A DNA stretch of 64,000 nucleotides from Caulobacter sp. 17J80-11. Lineage in GTDB: Bacteria > Pseudomonadota > Alphaproteobacteria > Caulobacterales > Caulobacteraceae. Shown here piece after piece: positions 1-9,225 of this stretch; the stretch's first letter is position 1; each line of letters begins with the position of its first letter. The notes under the pieces are model-generated. The model did no database searches and was not told the DNA's origin. It saw only the letters and a program-made list of their open reading frames with translations. Both the position numbers and the translations under genes were made by a program. The stretch is taken from the NCBI RefSeq assembly GCF_014349105.1, contig NZ_JACSJI010000009.1:62001-126000 (forward strand), in the 5' to 3' direction.

Positions 1-1038
1 GAGCTCGCGGACCACGCGGCCGCGTCGCTCCAGGCAATTGAGATGCGCCACGCTCTCGCCGGTCGCCATGCCCAGCATGTCGTCGCCGATGGCGCGGGCG
101 AACAGGGCGCCGAACACGTCGGTGGCGCGCTTCGGCTCCTTCAGCATCCGCTGCAGCCGCTCCAGCGAGCGCTCGTGGCCGCGCGTCAGGGCGTCGAGCC
201 GGTCATGCAGGCCGCGGAACGGATCGCCGTGCGAGGGCAGGACCAGGGCGTCGGCGGGGATCTCGCGCTTCAGCTTGGCCAGGGAGGCCAGCCAGTCGGA
301 CAGCGGATCGGCCTCGGGTTCGGTCGGCCACACCGAGACATTGGACGAGATCTTCGGCAGCACCTGGTCGCCGGAGATCAGCACGCCGTCCTCGGCCCGC
401 CACAGGCAGGCGTGCTCGGGCGAATGGCCGTCGCCGACCACCACCCGCCAGGCGCGTCCGTCGATCTGGATGCTGTCGCCGTCCTCGATGCGGCGATAGC
501 CGTCCGGCAGAGGGTGCACGCCCTTGCCGAAGCCGCCGAAGCGAGCCCGGTAGCCTTCGAGCTGTTCCGCGCTCCAGCCGCAAGCGCGGTAGAAGCGGAC
601 GCCCTCCTCCGGCGCCTCGCGGCCGGTGTCGGCCACCAGCACGCGGCAGATCATGTATTCCAGCCGCGTCATCCACAGCCGGCAATCGAACTTTCGCACC
701 AGCCAGCCGGCCAGGCCGACGTGGTCGGGGTGCATGTGGGTGCAGATCACGCGCGTCACCGGCCGGCCCTGCAGCGGCCCGGACAAAGCGTCGCGCCAGG
801 CGTCCTTGCAGGCGGACGAGGCCACGCCGGTGTCGACCACGGTCCAGCCCTCGCCGTCGCGCAGCGCCCACACGTTGATGTGGTCCAGCGCGAAGGGCAG
901 CGGCAGGCGCAGCCACAGCACGCCGTCGGCGACCTCGATCGCCTCGCCCGGCTCCGGGCGTCGGTCGAAGGGATAGATCAGGCTGGGACGACGGGGCGCC
1001 GCGTCCGCGTGCGCCTCGTCGGGGAGGCCGTCGCGCAC
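1..1038 (-). CDS. MBL-fold metallo-hydrolase (C-terminus cut by window edge)
   Basis: A metallo-beta-lactamase-fold hydrolase; the visible 346 codons run off the left window edge. The HxHxDH zinc motif reads THMHPDHVG near residue 100, and a later GDGHSPEH segment supplies the next metal histidine, with ISGDQVLPKIS giving the bridging aspartate. The only good start is a GTG at 1036-1038, preceded by AAAGGAG about 8 bases upstream; there is no in-frame ATG near the N-terminus, so ATG-only gene finders would miss it. The family includes glyoxalase II-like and lactonase-like enzymes, and the substrate cannot be told from sequence. It is transcribed divergently from the secreted protein gene at 1203. 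Confidence 0.85.
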   Translation of the reverse strand, partial: MRDGLPDEAHADAAPRRPSLIYPFDRRPEPGEAIEVADGVLWLRLPLPFALDHINVWALRDGEGWTVVDTGVASSACKDAWRDALSGPLQGRPVTRVICTHMHPDHVGLAGWLVRKFDCRLWMTRLEYMICRVLVADTGREAPEEGVRFYRACGWSAEQLEGYRARFGGFGKGVHPLPDGYRRIEDGDSIQIDGRAWRVVVGDGHSPEHACLWRAEDGVLISGDQVLPKISSNVSVWPTEPEADPLSDWLASLAKLKREIPADALVLPSHGDPFRGLHDRLDALTRGHERSLERLQRMLKEPKRATDVFGALFARAIGDDMLGMATGESVAHLNCLERRGRVVREL

Positions 1039-1202
1039 CAGCGCGTCTCCTTTGAAAACGGTACGGCCCGCAATCTGGTCCGAAACCGTCCCCCCGTCAA
1101 AGGCCGATTATCCCCCTCCGCGCGCGCGAAGAGAAAGACCTTGACCCGTCCGGCGGACGCGGCGATGGGGTCCAAGTGGTATTGTTCTCGGGAGGAACAC
1201 CT

Positions 1203-2624
1203 ATGAGGCGTCTGGGCCTAACCCTCGCCGCCGTCGCGTCGCTCGGCCTGGCCGTCTCGGCCGCCTACGCGGAAGCCGACAAGTCGCGCGACGACCGCTC
1301 GATCGGCGCGCGCACCAGCGGGCGCGAAGTCACCCGCGAGGAAACTGGCAACGAAAGCAACCGCCAGGGCAAGATCGACGACAAGAAGGCCACCGAGCGC
1401 GGCATGGCTGAAGCGCCGGCCGTGGCCCAGGCCGCCGGCGTCGCCTGCACCATCGCCGACGCCCGCTTCACCGGTGCGGGCAAGTCCGGCTCGGTCAACG
1501 TCCAGACCTACGAAATCTCGTGCCAGGACGGCCCGGGCTACGTGCTGCTGTCCAAGCCGGACAAGTCGGCGGACGCCATCGAATGTCTGGCCGCCAAGGC
1601 TTCGGCCGACGACGCCGTCGCCAAGGGTCAGAAGCCCGGCCTGGTCTGCACCATGCCGGCCAACGCCGACCCGAAGGCGCGGCTCCAGTCGATCGCCCAG
1701 AAGGCCGGCGCCCGCTGCACCGTCACCGACGCGACCTGGATCGGCTTCAGCGCCTCGACCGGCAATAACCGCTTCGAAGTCGGCTGCTCCGAGGGCATCG
1801 GCTACATCGTCGACCTGCCGAAGGGCGCGGGCCAGGTGAAGACCACCGACTGCCTGGTGGCCTCGGCCGGCGGCTATCAGTGCAAGTTCACGCCGAAGTC
1901 GGCGATCGTCGCTCACATCGGCGCGCTGGCGGCCAAGACCGGCCGTCCCTGCCAGGTGGCCGACGCCCGCCTGCTGGGCGCCACCTCGCGCGGCACCAAC
2001 TACTATGAAGTCGCCTGCACCGGCGCCTCGGGCTTCGTGTTCGAGACCGACGCGACCGGCAAGATCGGCAAGCCGATCGACTGCATCGAGGCCTCCGGCA
2101 TCGGCGGCGGCTGCAAGCTGACCGACGTCTCGGCGATCCAGTCCTCCAAGGGCGCGGAATACGCCAAGCAGCTGACCGCCGCCGGCGTCAACTGCAACGT
2201 CGAGCAGTTCCGCTTCATCGGTCGCGAAGGCAACACCCAGCGCGAAGTCGTCGAGTTCGTCTGCGCCGGCAAGCCGATGGGCCTGGTCGGCTTCTTCCCG
2301 GCCTCGGGCAAGGCGTCGGCCATCGACTGCCTGCGCGCCGAGAGCCGTGCGCTGAAGTGCCAGCTGACCCCGCGCGCCTCGATCATGAACGCCCTGACCT
2401 CGGCCATGACCGCCGGCGGCAAGTCCTGCACCGTGGTCAACTACCAGGTGCTCGGCCCGTCCGTGGGCGACGGCGAAGTGCTCGAAGTCGCCTGCGGCGG
2501 CGGCGAGAAGAAGGGCTACATCGTCGACCTGCCGGTCGAGCGGGCCCAGCCGAAGCAGGTGCTGAGCTGCCAGCAGTCGGCCTCGCGCGGCGGCGACAAG
2601 TGCGCCCTGCCCGAGAACGTCTGA
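1203..2624 (+). CDS. Secreted protein with five cysteine-rich repeats
   Basis: Unrecognised 473-residue protein. The start at 1203 has GGAGG seven bases upstream and gives a clean signal peptide (hydrophobic residues 4-24 ending AYA), so the product is probably periplasmic or exported. After a polar linker come five repeats of about 80 residues, opening near residues 80, 170, 248, 328 and 406. Each begins with a C-x-V/I-x-D/N pattern (ARCTVTDATW, RPCQVADARL, KSCTVVNYQV) and carries four cysteines, 20 in all, suggesting two disulfides per repeat. Several repeats share a GYIVDLP-like strand. No catalytic motif is visible; a binding or structural role is only a guess. A strong terminator follows, so it is monocistronic. 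Confidence 0.85.
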   Translation: MRRLGLTLAAVASLGLAVSAAYAEADKSRDDRSIGARTSGREVTREETGNESNRQGKIDDKKATERGMAEAPAVAQAAGVACTIADARFTGAGKSGSVNVQTYEISCQDGPGYVLLSKPDKSADAIECLAAKASADDAVAKGQKPGLVCTMPANADPKARLQSIAQKAGARCTVTDATWIGFSASTGNNRFEVGCSEGIGYIVDLPKGAGQVKTTDCLVASAGGYQCKFTPKSAIVAHIGALAAKTGRPCQVADARLLGATSRGTNYYEVACTGASGFVFETDATGKIGKPIDCIEASGIGGGCKLTDVSAIQSSKGAEYAKQLTAAGVNCNVEQFRFIGREGNTQREVVEFVCAGKPMGLVGFFPASGKASAIDCLRAESRALKCQLTPRASIMNALTSAMTAGGKSCTVVNYQVLGPSVGDGEVLEVACGGGEKKGYIVDLPVERAQPKQVLSCQQSASRGGDKCALPENV

Positions 2625-2650
2625 CCGACGCCTCAGGCTGAAACGAAAGA

Positions 2651-2684
2651 GGCCCGCCGGAGCGATCCGGCGGGCCTTTTTCTT
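2651..2684 (+). terminator. Rho-independent terminator
   Basis: A perfect 10-bp stem (GGCCCGCCGG / CCGGCGGGCC, 2651-2660 and 2667-2676) with a 6-base loop is followed by a T-rich tract. It lies 27 bases after the stop of the repeat protein gene. Confidence 0.9.
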
Positions 2685-2843
2685 TGCCTAGTCGGGGCGC
2701 CAGCGGCGTGTGAGAACCGCGGTCGCTCCCTTCTCAGCCTGATATCAGTGAATTGGGGGCCGGCCGTCGTGCGCCGGCTCGCCCCCTCCACCGCCCTCCC
2801 CGTTCCGCTGCGCTCCACAGAGGAGGAGAGGGCCGCGCGCGCT

Positions 2844-4178
2844 TTACAGCGTCTCCTGGAAGCGCACCGGCTCGCCCAGGTGCGGGGCGATCACCTCGTC
2901 GTCGCGCATGACCGCGCGGCCGCGCACGATGGTGGCGGTCGGCCAGCCGGTGACCTCCATGCCGTCGAACGGGGTCCAGCCGCTCCGGGTGGCCATGTCG
3001 GCGTGGCGCAGGGTGCGCTTCGCCTTCAGGTCGACGATGGTCAGGTCGGCGTCCCAGCCCTCGGCCATGCGGCCCTTGCCGGCGATGTTGAACACCCGCT
3101 GCGCCCCGGCCGAGGTCAGGTCGATCAGCCGCTCCAGGGTCAGCCGGCCGGCCGCCACGTGGGTCAGCATGACCGGCAGCAGGGTCTGGACGCCCGGCAT
3201 GCCCGACGGCGAGGCCGGATAGGGCCGCGCCTTCTCTTCCAGCGTATGCGGGGCGTGGTCGGAGCCCAGCACGTCGGCCACGCCCTGCTGGACGCCCCGC
3301 CACAGGCCGGCCTGATGCTCGGCGCTGCGGATCGGGGGGTTCATCTGGGCGAGGGCCTTCAGCCGCTCGTAGGCTTCGGGCGCGGTCAGGGTCAGGTGCT
3401 GGGGCGTGACCTCGACAGTGGCGAGATCCTTGTGCGCGGCCAGGAACTCGATCTCCTCGGCCGTGGTGACGTGCAGCACGTGGATGCGCTTGCCCAGCTC
3501 GCGGGCGATGCGCACCAGCCGCTCGGTCGACTGCATGGCGGCGCGCGCGTCGCGCACCTCCGGGTGGCTGGTCCAGTCGCCGGTGCGGGCCAGCGATCGG
3601 CGCTCGGCCAGGCGGTACTCGTCCTCGGAGTGGAAAGTGGCGCGGCGGTTCACGTGCTTCAGCACGTCGGCCACGCCGGCGTCGTCCTGCACCAGCAGGG
3701 TGCCGGTCGAGGCGCCCATGAACACCTTCACCCCGCAGCAGCCCGGCAGGCGCTCCAGCTCGCCCAGATAGGCGGCGTTCTCGTGGGTGCCGCCCATGTA
3801 GAAGGCGTGGTCGGTGTGCATCCGCCCCTTCGCCCGGGCCAGCTTGTCGGCCAGGGTGTCGGCGTCGGTGGTGTTGGGCTCGGTGTTCGGCATTTCGAAC
3901 ACCGTGGTCACCCCGCCCAGCACGGCGGCGCGCGAGCCGGTCTCCAGGTCTTCCTTCCACTCGAGCCCGGGCTCGCGGAAGTGCACCTGGGTGTCGATCA
4001 CGCCGGGCAGGACGGTCAGGCCGGCGGCGTCGATCGTCTCGCCGGCCGAGGCCTGGCCCAGGTCGCCCACGAAGGCGATCTTGCCGTCGCGCACGCCGAC
4101 GTCGGCGATCCCGCGGCCGGCATGGTTCACCACCTCGCCGCCACGGACGATCAGATCAAACGGCTTCTGCAACTTCAC
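2844..4178 (-). CDS. pyrC: Dihydroorotase, class I type
   Basis: Amidohydrolase-superfamily dihydroorotase (444 residues, normal for the long class I type), cyclising carbamoyl aspartate to dihydroorotate in cytosolic pyrimidine synthesis. Visible motifs are VIDTQVHFREPG (residues 61-71), a metal/anchor lysine in GVKVFMGAS, HSEDE, LHVTT and the SDHAPH catalytic aspartate motif. The usual first histidine of the HxH pair is glutamine here (QVH), a variant I associate with an alphaproteobacterial subgroup annotated as dihydroorotase. Allantoinase or hydantoinase activity is therefore an alternative. The first 23 bases overlap the end of the upstream glycosyltransferase gene, so the two are probably co-transcribed. 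Confidence 0.85.
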   Translation of the reverse strand: MKLQKPFDLIVRGGEVVNHAGRGIADVGVRDGKIAFVGDLGQASAGETIDAAGLTVLPGVIDTQVHFREPGLEWKEDLETGSRAAVLGGVTTVFEMPNTEPNTTDADTLADKLARAKGRMHTDHAFYMGGTHENAAYLGELERLPGCCGVKVFMGASTGTLLVQDDAGVADVLKHVNRRATFHSEDEYRLAERRSLARTGDWTSHPEVRDARAAMQSTERLVRIARELGKRIHVLHVTTAEEIEFLAAHKDLATVEVTPQHLTLTAPEAYERLKALAQMNPPIRSAEHQAGLWRGVQQGVADVLGSDHAPHTLEEKARPYPASPSGMPGVQTLLPVMLTHVAAGRLTLERLIDLTSAGAQRVFNIAGKGRMAEGWDADLTIVDLKAKRTLRHADMATRSGWTPFDGMEVTGWPTATIVRGRAVMRDDEVIAPHLGEPVRFQETL

Positions 4179-5145
4179 TCTCCGTCTGGGCGTGCAGCGT
4201 AACCGCCGCGTCGACCACCGGATCCGCCCTCAGGTCGTACATGTGATTGATGGCCTGGTTCAGGCCCGGGTCGATCGCCCGGAACTCCTGCAACCGCTTC
4301 GGCCCGCGGATCGTTCGCGCGTCCGCGCCCCACGGCCCTTCTATGGTCTCGTCGGACGGACCGAAGGCGGCCAGGGTCGGCACGCCGGCGGCCGCCGCCA
4401 GGTGGGTCCACAGCGAGTCGTTGCCGACGTAGAGCCGCGCCCGCTTCAGGGCCGCGCAGGTCTGCAGCAGGTCGAGCTTGCCTTGCGTCTCGATCACCCG
4501 GTCGCGCTGGACGGCGAAGCGGATGGTGTGGGCGGCGTCGCGGTCGGCCTCGGCCCCCACGATCATCAGCCGGCCGTCCGGCATCGGACCGTCGGCGCCC
4601 AGCAGCGCGGTGGCCACCTTGGTGAAGCGTTCGGCCGGCCAGGTCTTGCCGACCCAGTCCGCGCCCGGCCCGATGGCCAGGATCGGCCCGTCGCGCTTGA
4701 TCAGGGCGTCGGCGGCGGCCTCGGTCTTGCCGCCGGTGAACAGGAAGGGCGCGGGCGGATCGTCGTCCAGTTGCAGCACGCGGGCGGCCTGCAGCACCTT
4801 GTGCATCGGACCGGCTTCCGGATCGAGCGGCGCGCGCACCGCGCGCTTCTTGCGGCTCAGCCAGTCCGACAGCCTGGAGCCGCGCAGGTCGACCACCAGG
4901 CCCCAGCGGCGCAGGCGTAAGGACGCCCACAGCTTCAGCCAGTCGCCGCGGCTGTCGCCCTGCACCACGTGCAGCGCCTCAAGCCCGGGCACGTCGCGGT
5001 AGAGCGGCGCCGTCTCGGGCCCGCCGACCACAGTGAAGGCCGCGTTGGGGATCTCGTCGTGCAGGCGTTTGAGCACGCCAGACGACAGGATCGAGTCTTC
5101 GACCCGCGCCTCGGTCACGTAGAGAATCGGAAAACGTCCCGCCAT
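4156..5145 (-). CDS. Glycosyltransferase family 9 (heptosyltransferase-like)
   Basis: A 329-residue GT-B glycosyltransferase of family 9, the ADP-heptose:LPS heptosyltransferase family. N-terminal Rossmann signals (ILYVTEA, FTVVGGPETAPL) are followed by the C-terminal nucleotide-sugar domain with AIGPGADWVGKTWPAERF, LYVGNDSLWTHLAAAAGVP and AFGPSDETIEGPW, all typical of the family. It probably acts on the cytoplasmic face of the inner membrane in lipopolysaccharide or surface-glycan assembly. It precedes and overlaps pyrC on the same strand; the two functions are unrelated, so the pairing probably reflects compactness. It is divergent from the ygfZ gene with 47 bases between start codons. Confidence 0.85.
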   Translation of the reverse strand: MAGRFPILYVTEARVEDSILSSGVLKRLHDEIPNAAFTVVGGPETAPLYRDVPGLEALHVVQGDSRGDWLKLWASLRLRRWGLVVDLRGSRLSDWLSRKKRAVRAPLDPEAGPMHKVLQAARVLQLDDDPPAPFLFTGGKTEAAADALIKRDGPILAIGPGADWVGKTWPAERFTKVATALLGADGPMPDGRLMIVGAEADRDAAHTIRFAVQRDRVIETQGKLDLLQTCAALKRARLYVGNDSLWTHLAAAAGVPTLAAFGPSDETIEGPWGADARTIRGPKRLQEFRAIDPGLNQAINHMYDLRADPVVDAAVTLHAQTESEVAEAV

Positions 5146-5192
5146 CAGCGCGGTTATAGCGGCTTGACGCGCAGAGGACTAAATGGCGACGC

Positions 5193-6005
5193 ATGACCGC
5201 CTCGCTCGCCCGCCTCGACAGCCGCGCCCTGCTGCGCGTGACCGGCCCCGATCGGGCCAGTTTCCTTCAGGGTCTGCTGACCAACGACGTCGAAAGCCTG
5301 CCCCCGGGCGAGGCCCGCTTCGCCGCCTTTTTGACCCCGCAGGGCAAGTTCCTGTTCGACCTGTTCGTGATCGCCGAGCCCGACGCCCTGCTGCTGGACG
5401 TCCAGGCCGACCGCCGCACCGACCTGGCCCGGCGGCTGACCATGTACAAGCTGCGCGCCAAGGCCGAGATCGCCGAAGACGACCGGACGGTGTTCGCGCT
5501 CTGGGGCCAGCCCGCGCCGGAGGGCGCCGCTTTCTGGGCCGCCGACCCGCGCCTCCCGGAGCTTGGTCTTCGCGGCTACGGCGCGGCGGAGCCGACCGTC
5601 TCCGAAGACGCCTACGAGGCGCATCGCCTCGCCCTCGGCGTGCCCGATCCGGCGCGCGACTGCCTGGCCGACAAGACCTTCCCGATCGAGGCCAACTTCG
5701 ACCTGCTGCACGGCGTCGACTTCAAGAAGGGCTGCTTCGTCGGCCAGGAGACCACCTCGCGCATGAAGCGGCGCGGCCAGATCAAGAACCGCATGCTGCC
5801 GATAGCCTTCGACGGCCCCGCCCCCGCCTTCGGGGCGGAGGTGCTGGCCGGGAGCTTGCGCGCCGGCGAGGTGCTGTCGGGCCGCGACGGCCGGGCCATG
5901 GCCCTGGTGCGGCTGGACCGGATCGACGGCGTCGATCTGACGGTCGACGGCCGCCCGGTCCGGATCGAGCGGCCAGCCTGGTTCGCCGACGTGGAACCCC
6001 TTTAA
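5193..6005 (+). CDS. ygfZ: YgfZ/GcvT-domain folate-binding protein
   Basis: A 270-residue YgfZ-type protein, the tetrahydrofolate-dependent factor that helps assembly or repair of certain iron-sulfur enzymes such as MiaB. The family signature K-G-C-x-x-G-Q-E is present as KGCFVGQE near residue 180, with the N-terminal GcvT-like fold (VTGPDRASFLQGLLTNDV, FLTPQGKFLFDLFV) ahead of it. It is shorter than true GcvT, which is encoded separately at 27551-28669. The start is an ATG divergent from the glycosyltransferase gene. Confidence 0.93.
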   Translation: MTASLARLDSRALLRVTGPDRASFLQGLLTNDVESLPPGEARFAAFLTPQGKFLFDLFVIAEPDALLLDVQADRRTDLARRLTMYKLRAKAEIAEDDRTVFALWGQPAPEGAAFWAADPRLPELGLRGYGAAEPTVSEDAYEAHRLALGVPDPARDCLADKTFPIEANFDLLHGVDFKKGCFVGQETTSRMKRRGQIKNRMLPIAFDGPAPAFGAEVLAGSLRAGEVLSGRDGRAMALVRLDRIDGVDLTVDGRPVRIERPAWFADVEPL

Positions 6006-6056
6006 TTACAACGTTCTTGCGGTTAAGCTCCTCGCGAGTTTCGGGGGGGGAGTCAC

Positions 6057-7811
6057 ATGCGCATCGATCGTCGCGGCCTCATCGCCGGCGCGGCGGGCCT
6101 GGCCGCGATGGCCCGGCCGCTCGACGCGCTCGCCGCGCGCAAGCCGCGCGAGGACCGGCCGGCCGGGATCGACGCCTATCTGGACCGCCTGCAGACCTTC
6201 GGCTTCTCCGGCGCCCTGTTCGCCGTGGAGAACGGCCGCACGGCGTTCCACCGCGAGCTGGGCTGGGCCGACAAGGGCCTGGGCGTCCGCTTCTCCCGCT
6301 ACACGCCATTCAACATCGCCTCGATCACCAAGACCTTCACCGCCGCCGCCGTCATGCGCCTGGTCGAGGAAGGCGTGGTCGCCCTGGACGATCCACTGCG
6401 CCGGTTCTTCCCTGACGCGCCTGAGGACAAGGCGGCGATTACGCTGGCCCAACTGCTATCGCACAGCTCCGGCCTGGAACGGCAGGTCCTGCGCGGCAAG
6501 GAACCGCTGACCCGCGAGGACGCGACGGCGCAGATCCTGGGCTCGAAGCTCGGCGCCGCGCCCGGCGAACGCTTCACCTACTCCAACGAAGGCTTCCGCC
6601 TGCTGGCCGCCGTGGTCGAGGTCGCGTCCAAGCGCAGCTTCCGCACCGTCGTGGACGAGGAAATCTTCACCCCGGCCGGCATGGCCAATTCCGGCTTCGC
6701 CCAGGACTACCGCACACGCGCCACGATCGCGCGCGGCTGCAACGAGTGGAAGGCGCTGGCCAGCTTCCGCGAGGAGCAAAACCCGGGCTGGTACGAAGGC
6801 GCGGGCAACATCGTCTCGACCGCTGTCGACCTGGAGCGCTACGTCACCGCGCTGGAGGCCGGCGCCATCGTGCGTCCCGACAGCCTGGCCCAGATGTTCG
6901 CGCCGCACTCGCCGCCGACCGGCATGGGCGGCGTCGAGGGCTACGGCTACGGCTGGTATTCCGCCAAGCCCGAGACCAGCCCGCCCTTCGTCTTCCACGG
7001 CGGCGACAACCCCGGCTACCACAGCGAACTGCGCTGGTATCCGTCGACGCGGCGCTGGGCCTTCGTGATCGCCACGCGTGAAGCCTACGACGACTCCGGC
7101 GCCGGCGTGGCCACCTACAAGAGCGGGATCGTCCGCGACGTCGTGCGCTACCGCGAGGACGTCCCGGTCGACGCGCCGCCCGAAGTCACCGCGGTCCGCC
7201 GCGACGTCGAGCGCCGGCTCGCCGGCCGCTGGGTCGCCGGCGACGGCGTGATCGAGTTCAAGCGCCTGGATCCTAGCGATCAGCACCTCACCGTGATCGC
7301 CACCGGCCAGCCGGCCGCCGACGCCCTGGTCGGGGGCGACCCCGAACTGGAGAAGCGTCTCGCCGCCGCCAACGCGCGCACCCTGCGCCTGGCCGAGGCG
7401 ATCGCCCGCGAAGACGCGGAAGCCCTGAAGCCGCTGCTCGGCGACCTGGGCTTCTTCATCAAGGGCTGGCTGGCCGACTTCGCCGCCTGGCGCCAGGCGT
7501 CAGGGGCGTTCCAGGGCCTGGGCCGTCCCACCTCGCGGCCGACCCCTTTCGGGACCGACCAGATCCGCACGCACCTGACCTTCCGGTTCGAGAAGGCCGC
7601 CGTGGTGCTGGAGTTCACCTGGAACGGCGAAGAGCTTTACGAGACCATCTCGGAGACCGGCGCGCCGTCTTCGGTGGTGCTGCCGATGGCCACCGCCGGC
7701 GACCAGACCTTGGTGACCTACGACTTCGTCACGCGCCGCATCGTCGGCGTGCGGATCGACAGCCGCGACTCCATCGTGGTCGGTTCGACCCGGTTCCAGC
7801 TCCAGGCGTGA
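6057..7811 (+). CDS. Serine hydrolase, class C beta-lactamase/DD-peptidase family
   Basis: A 584-residue serine hydrolase of the beta-lactamase-like superfamily. The catalytic S-x-x-K is SITK near residue 89, the YxN motif is YSN near 174, and the third motif is HGG near 313. The N-terminus (IDRRGLIAGAAGLAAMA) looks like a twin-arginine signal, implying folded export. Such proteins include esterases, D-aminopeptidases and penicillin-binding-like enzymes; the long C-terminal extension after about residue 390 holds no motif I recognise and the substrate is unknown. The gene ends 15 bases from a convergent gene. Confidence 0.85.
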   Translation: MRIDRRGLIAGAAGLAAMARPLDALAARKPREDRPAGIDAYLDRLQTFGFSGALFAVENGRTAFHRELGWADKGLGVRFSRYTPFNIASITKTFTAAAVMRLVEEGVVALDDPLRRFFPDAPEDKAAITLAQLLSHSSGLERQVLRGKEPLTREDATAQILGSKLGAAPGERFTYSNEGFRLLAAVVEVASKRSFRTVVDEEIFTPAGMANSGFAQDYRTRATIARGCNEWKALASFREEQNPGWYEGAGNIVSTAVDLERYVTALEAGAIVRPDSLAQMFAPHSPPTGMGGVEGYGYGWYSAKPETSPPFVFHGGDNPGYHSELRWYPSTRRWAFVIATREAYDDSGAGVATYKSGIVRDVVRYREDVPVDAPPEVTAVRRDVERRLAGRWVAGDGVIEFKRLDPSDQHLTVIATGQPAADALVGGDPELEKRLAAANARTLRLAEAIAREDAEALKPLLGDLGFFIKGWLADFAAWRQASGAFQGLGRPTSRPTPFGTDQIRTHLTFRFEKAAVVLEFTWNGEELYETISETGAPSSVVLPMATAGDQTLVTYDFVTRRIVGVRIDSRDSIVVGSTRFQLQA

Positions 7812-7826
7812 GGCCTCCGCCCTGCG

Positions 7827-8486
7827 TCAGTCGCAGGGCAGTTCGTTCGGATGGAATCCCGGCTCCGCGGGAACGAGCCGGAAATCGGTGAGCTCGAGGG
7901 TGACGATCGCGTGCGGCCAGTGCTCGAAGGAGAGCAGGCCGGCGGGCACCTCGCAGACGCTGGTCACATGCGCGCGCCCCTCGGTCGTGGTCATCAACGC
8001 CCGATAGTCCAGCCGGCGACCGTAGCCGTTCTCCACGACCAGCAGCATGTCGTCCTTGCCGGGCATTTGCTTGAAGCTGAACCGCAGCAGGTCGGGTTCG
8101 ACCTCGCGCCCCCGCGTGGAGAAGCCGACGGCGCCCTCCAGCGCCGCGTCGCCGGCCTGAGCGACCTGCTCCGCCGCGTCCGCCTCCCGCGTCGGCGCGT
8201 CGGCGTCGGGCTTGTCGGCGCGGACGAACACCGGCGTGAGCCGGCCGGCGGCGTCGGCCTCCAGGCGAACCAGGACGATGTCGCCGGGGAACAGGCTCAG
8301 CAGGCCCTCGCGCCCCACGTACGATCCCCAGACGTCCGCCTTCACGGTCACCTCCCGGCCGTGGTCGCGAACCGAGAACGCCGGCACGAAACGACAGACC
8401 TCCTGGCGCGGACAGTCCGGCGTGGGCGTGAAGGCCGGCGTCGCGGCGGCCGGGGCCAACAGGGCCAGAAGCAAGCTCTCGAACAT
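7827..8486 (-). CDS. Hypothetical exported protein
   Basis: An unrecognised 219-residue protein. The ATG at 8484-8486 is preferred over a TTG 15 bases upstream because GGGGAT lies at ribosome-binding distance and the resulting N-terminus (MFESLLLALLAPAAATPAF) is a compact signal peptide. The mature part has three early/late cysteines (CPRQEVC, VCEVP, LPCD at the C-terminus) and otherwise mixed beta-type sequence. No catalytic motif was recognised. It is convergent with the serine hydrolase gene and divergent from tag. Confidence 0.7.
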   Translation of the reverse strand: MFESLLLALLAPAAATPAFTPTPDCPRQEVCRFVPAFSVRDHGREVTVKADVWGSYVGREGLLSLFPGDIVLVRLEADAAGRLTPVFVRADKPDADAPTREADAAEQVAQAGDAALEGAVGFSTRGREVEPDLLRFSFKQMPGKDDMLLVVENGYGRRLDYRALMTTTEGRAHVTSVCEVPAGLLSFEHWPHAIVTLELTDFRLVPAEPGFHPNELPCD

Positions 8487-8628
8487 GGGATCCCCGACCA
8501 AACCGCCGGGGCCCGCTTCACGGGAGCCGCGCCGGCCGGGCGATCTTTGTTCGGCGACGCTTGAAACTCAATCCCCGAATGTTCACGCTAGGTTCTCGCC
8601 GAACCCGACTCCGGGTAAGCGTGGCGTC

Positions 8629-9225
8629 ATGACCGCTCTCTGCCGCTGTCCCTGGCCGAAGGACGACCCGCTCTACTGCGCCTACCACGACGAGGAATGG
8701 GGCGTGCCCGAGCACGACTCCCGCGCCCTGTGGGAGAAGCTGGTGCTGGACGGTTTCCAGGCCGGGCTGTCGTGGATCACCATCCTGAAGAAGCGCGACG
8801 CCTTCCGCCGCGCCTTCGCCGACTTCGATCCCGAGGTCGTCGCCCGCTACGGCGAGGACGACATCCAGCGCCTGCTGGGCGACGCCGGCATCATCCGATC
8901 GCGGGCCAAGATCGAGGCCGCCATCAACGGCGCGCGGGTGTTTCTCGACATGCGCGAGAAGGGCCAGGAGTTCGGCCCTTGGGTGTGGTCCTTCGTCGAC
9001 GGACGACCGCTTCAGAACGCCTGGGACGCCATGTCCCAGGTGCCGGCCCAAACCCCGCTTTCGGTCGACGTATCCAAGGCGCTGCGGGCGAAAGGCTTCA
9101 ATTTCGTGGGCCCGGTGATCGTTTACGCGTGGATGCAGGCGACCGGCCTGGTCAACGACCACCTGACGACCTGCTTCCGTCACGCCGACGTCCGTCGTAT
9201 GGCCGGGCTCGATGAAGTCGCCTAA
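8629..9225 (+). CDS. tag: DNA-3-methyladenine glycosylase I
   Basis: A 198-residue Tag-type base-excision glycosylase removing 3-methyladenine from alkylated DNA. The zinc-binding set of Tag is visible: Cys5 in the MTALCRCPW start, His20 in YHDEEWG, and the C-terminal H-x3-C in [10 protein letters not shown]. The catalytic-region motifs [14 protein letters not shown] and [10 protein letters not shown] are well conserved. Length matches the family. The start is an ATG at 8629; longer upstream readings are not conserved. The last 14 bases overlap rnhB, indicating a repair/replication operon. Confidence 0.95.
   Translation: MTALCRCPWPKDDPLYCAYHDEEWGVPEHDSRALWEKLVLDGFQAGLSWITILKKRDAFRRAFADFDPEVVARYGEDDIQRLLGDAGIIRSRAKIEAAINGARVFLDMREKGQEFGPWVWSFVDGRPLQNAWDAMSQVPAQTPLSVDVSKALRAKGFNFVGPVIVYAWMQATGLVNDHLTTCFRHADVRRMAGLDEVA

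Noticed and set aside
203-916. Arg/Ala-rich 237-codon minus-strand frame
   Set aside because: It is a shadow in another frame of the MBL-fold hydrolase gene (1-1038), which has the zinc motif and a ribosome-binding site; the shadow has arginine-rich low-complexity composition.
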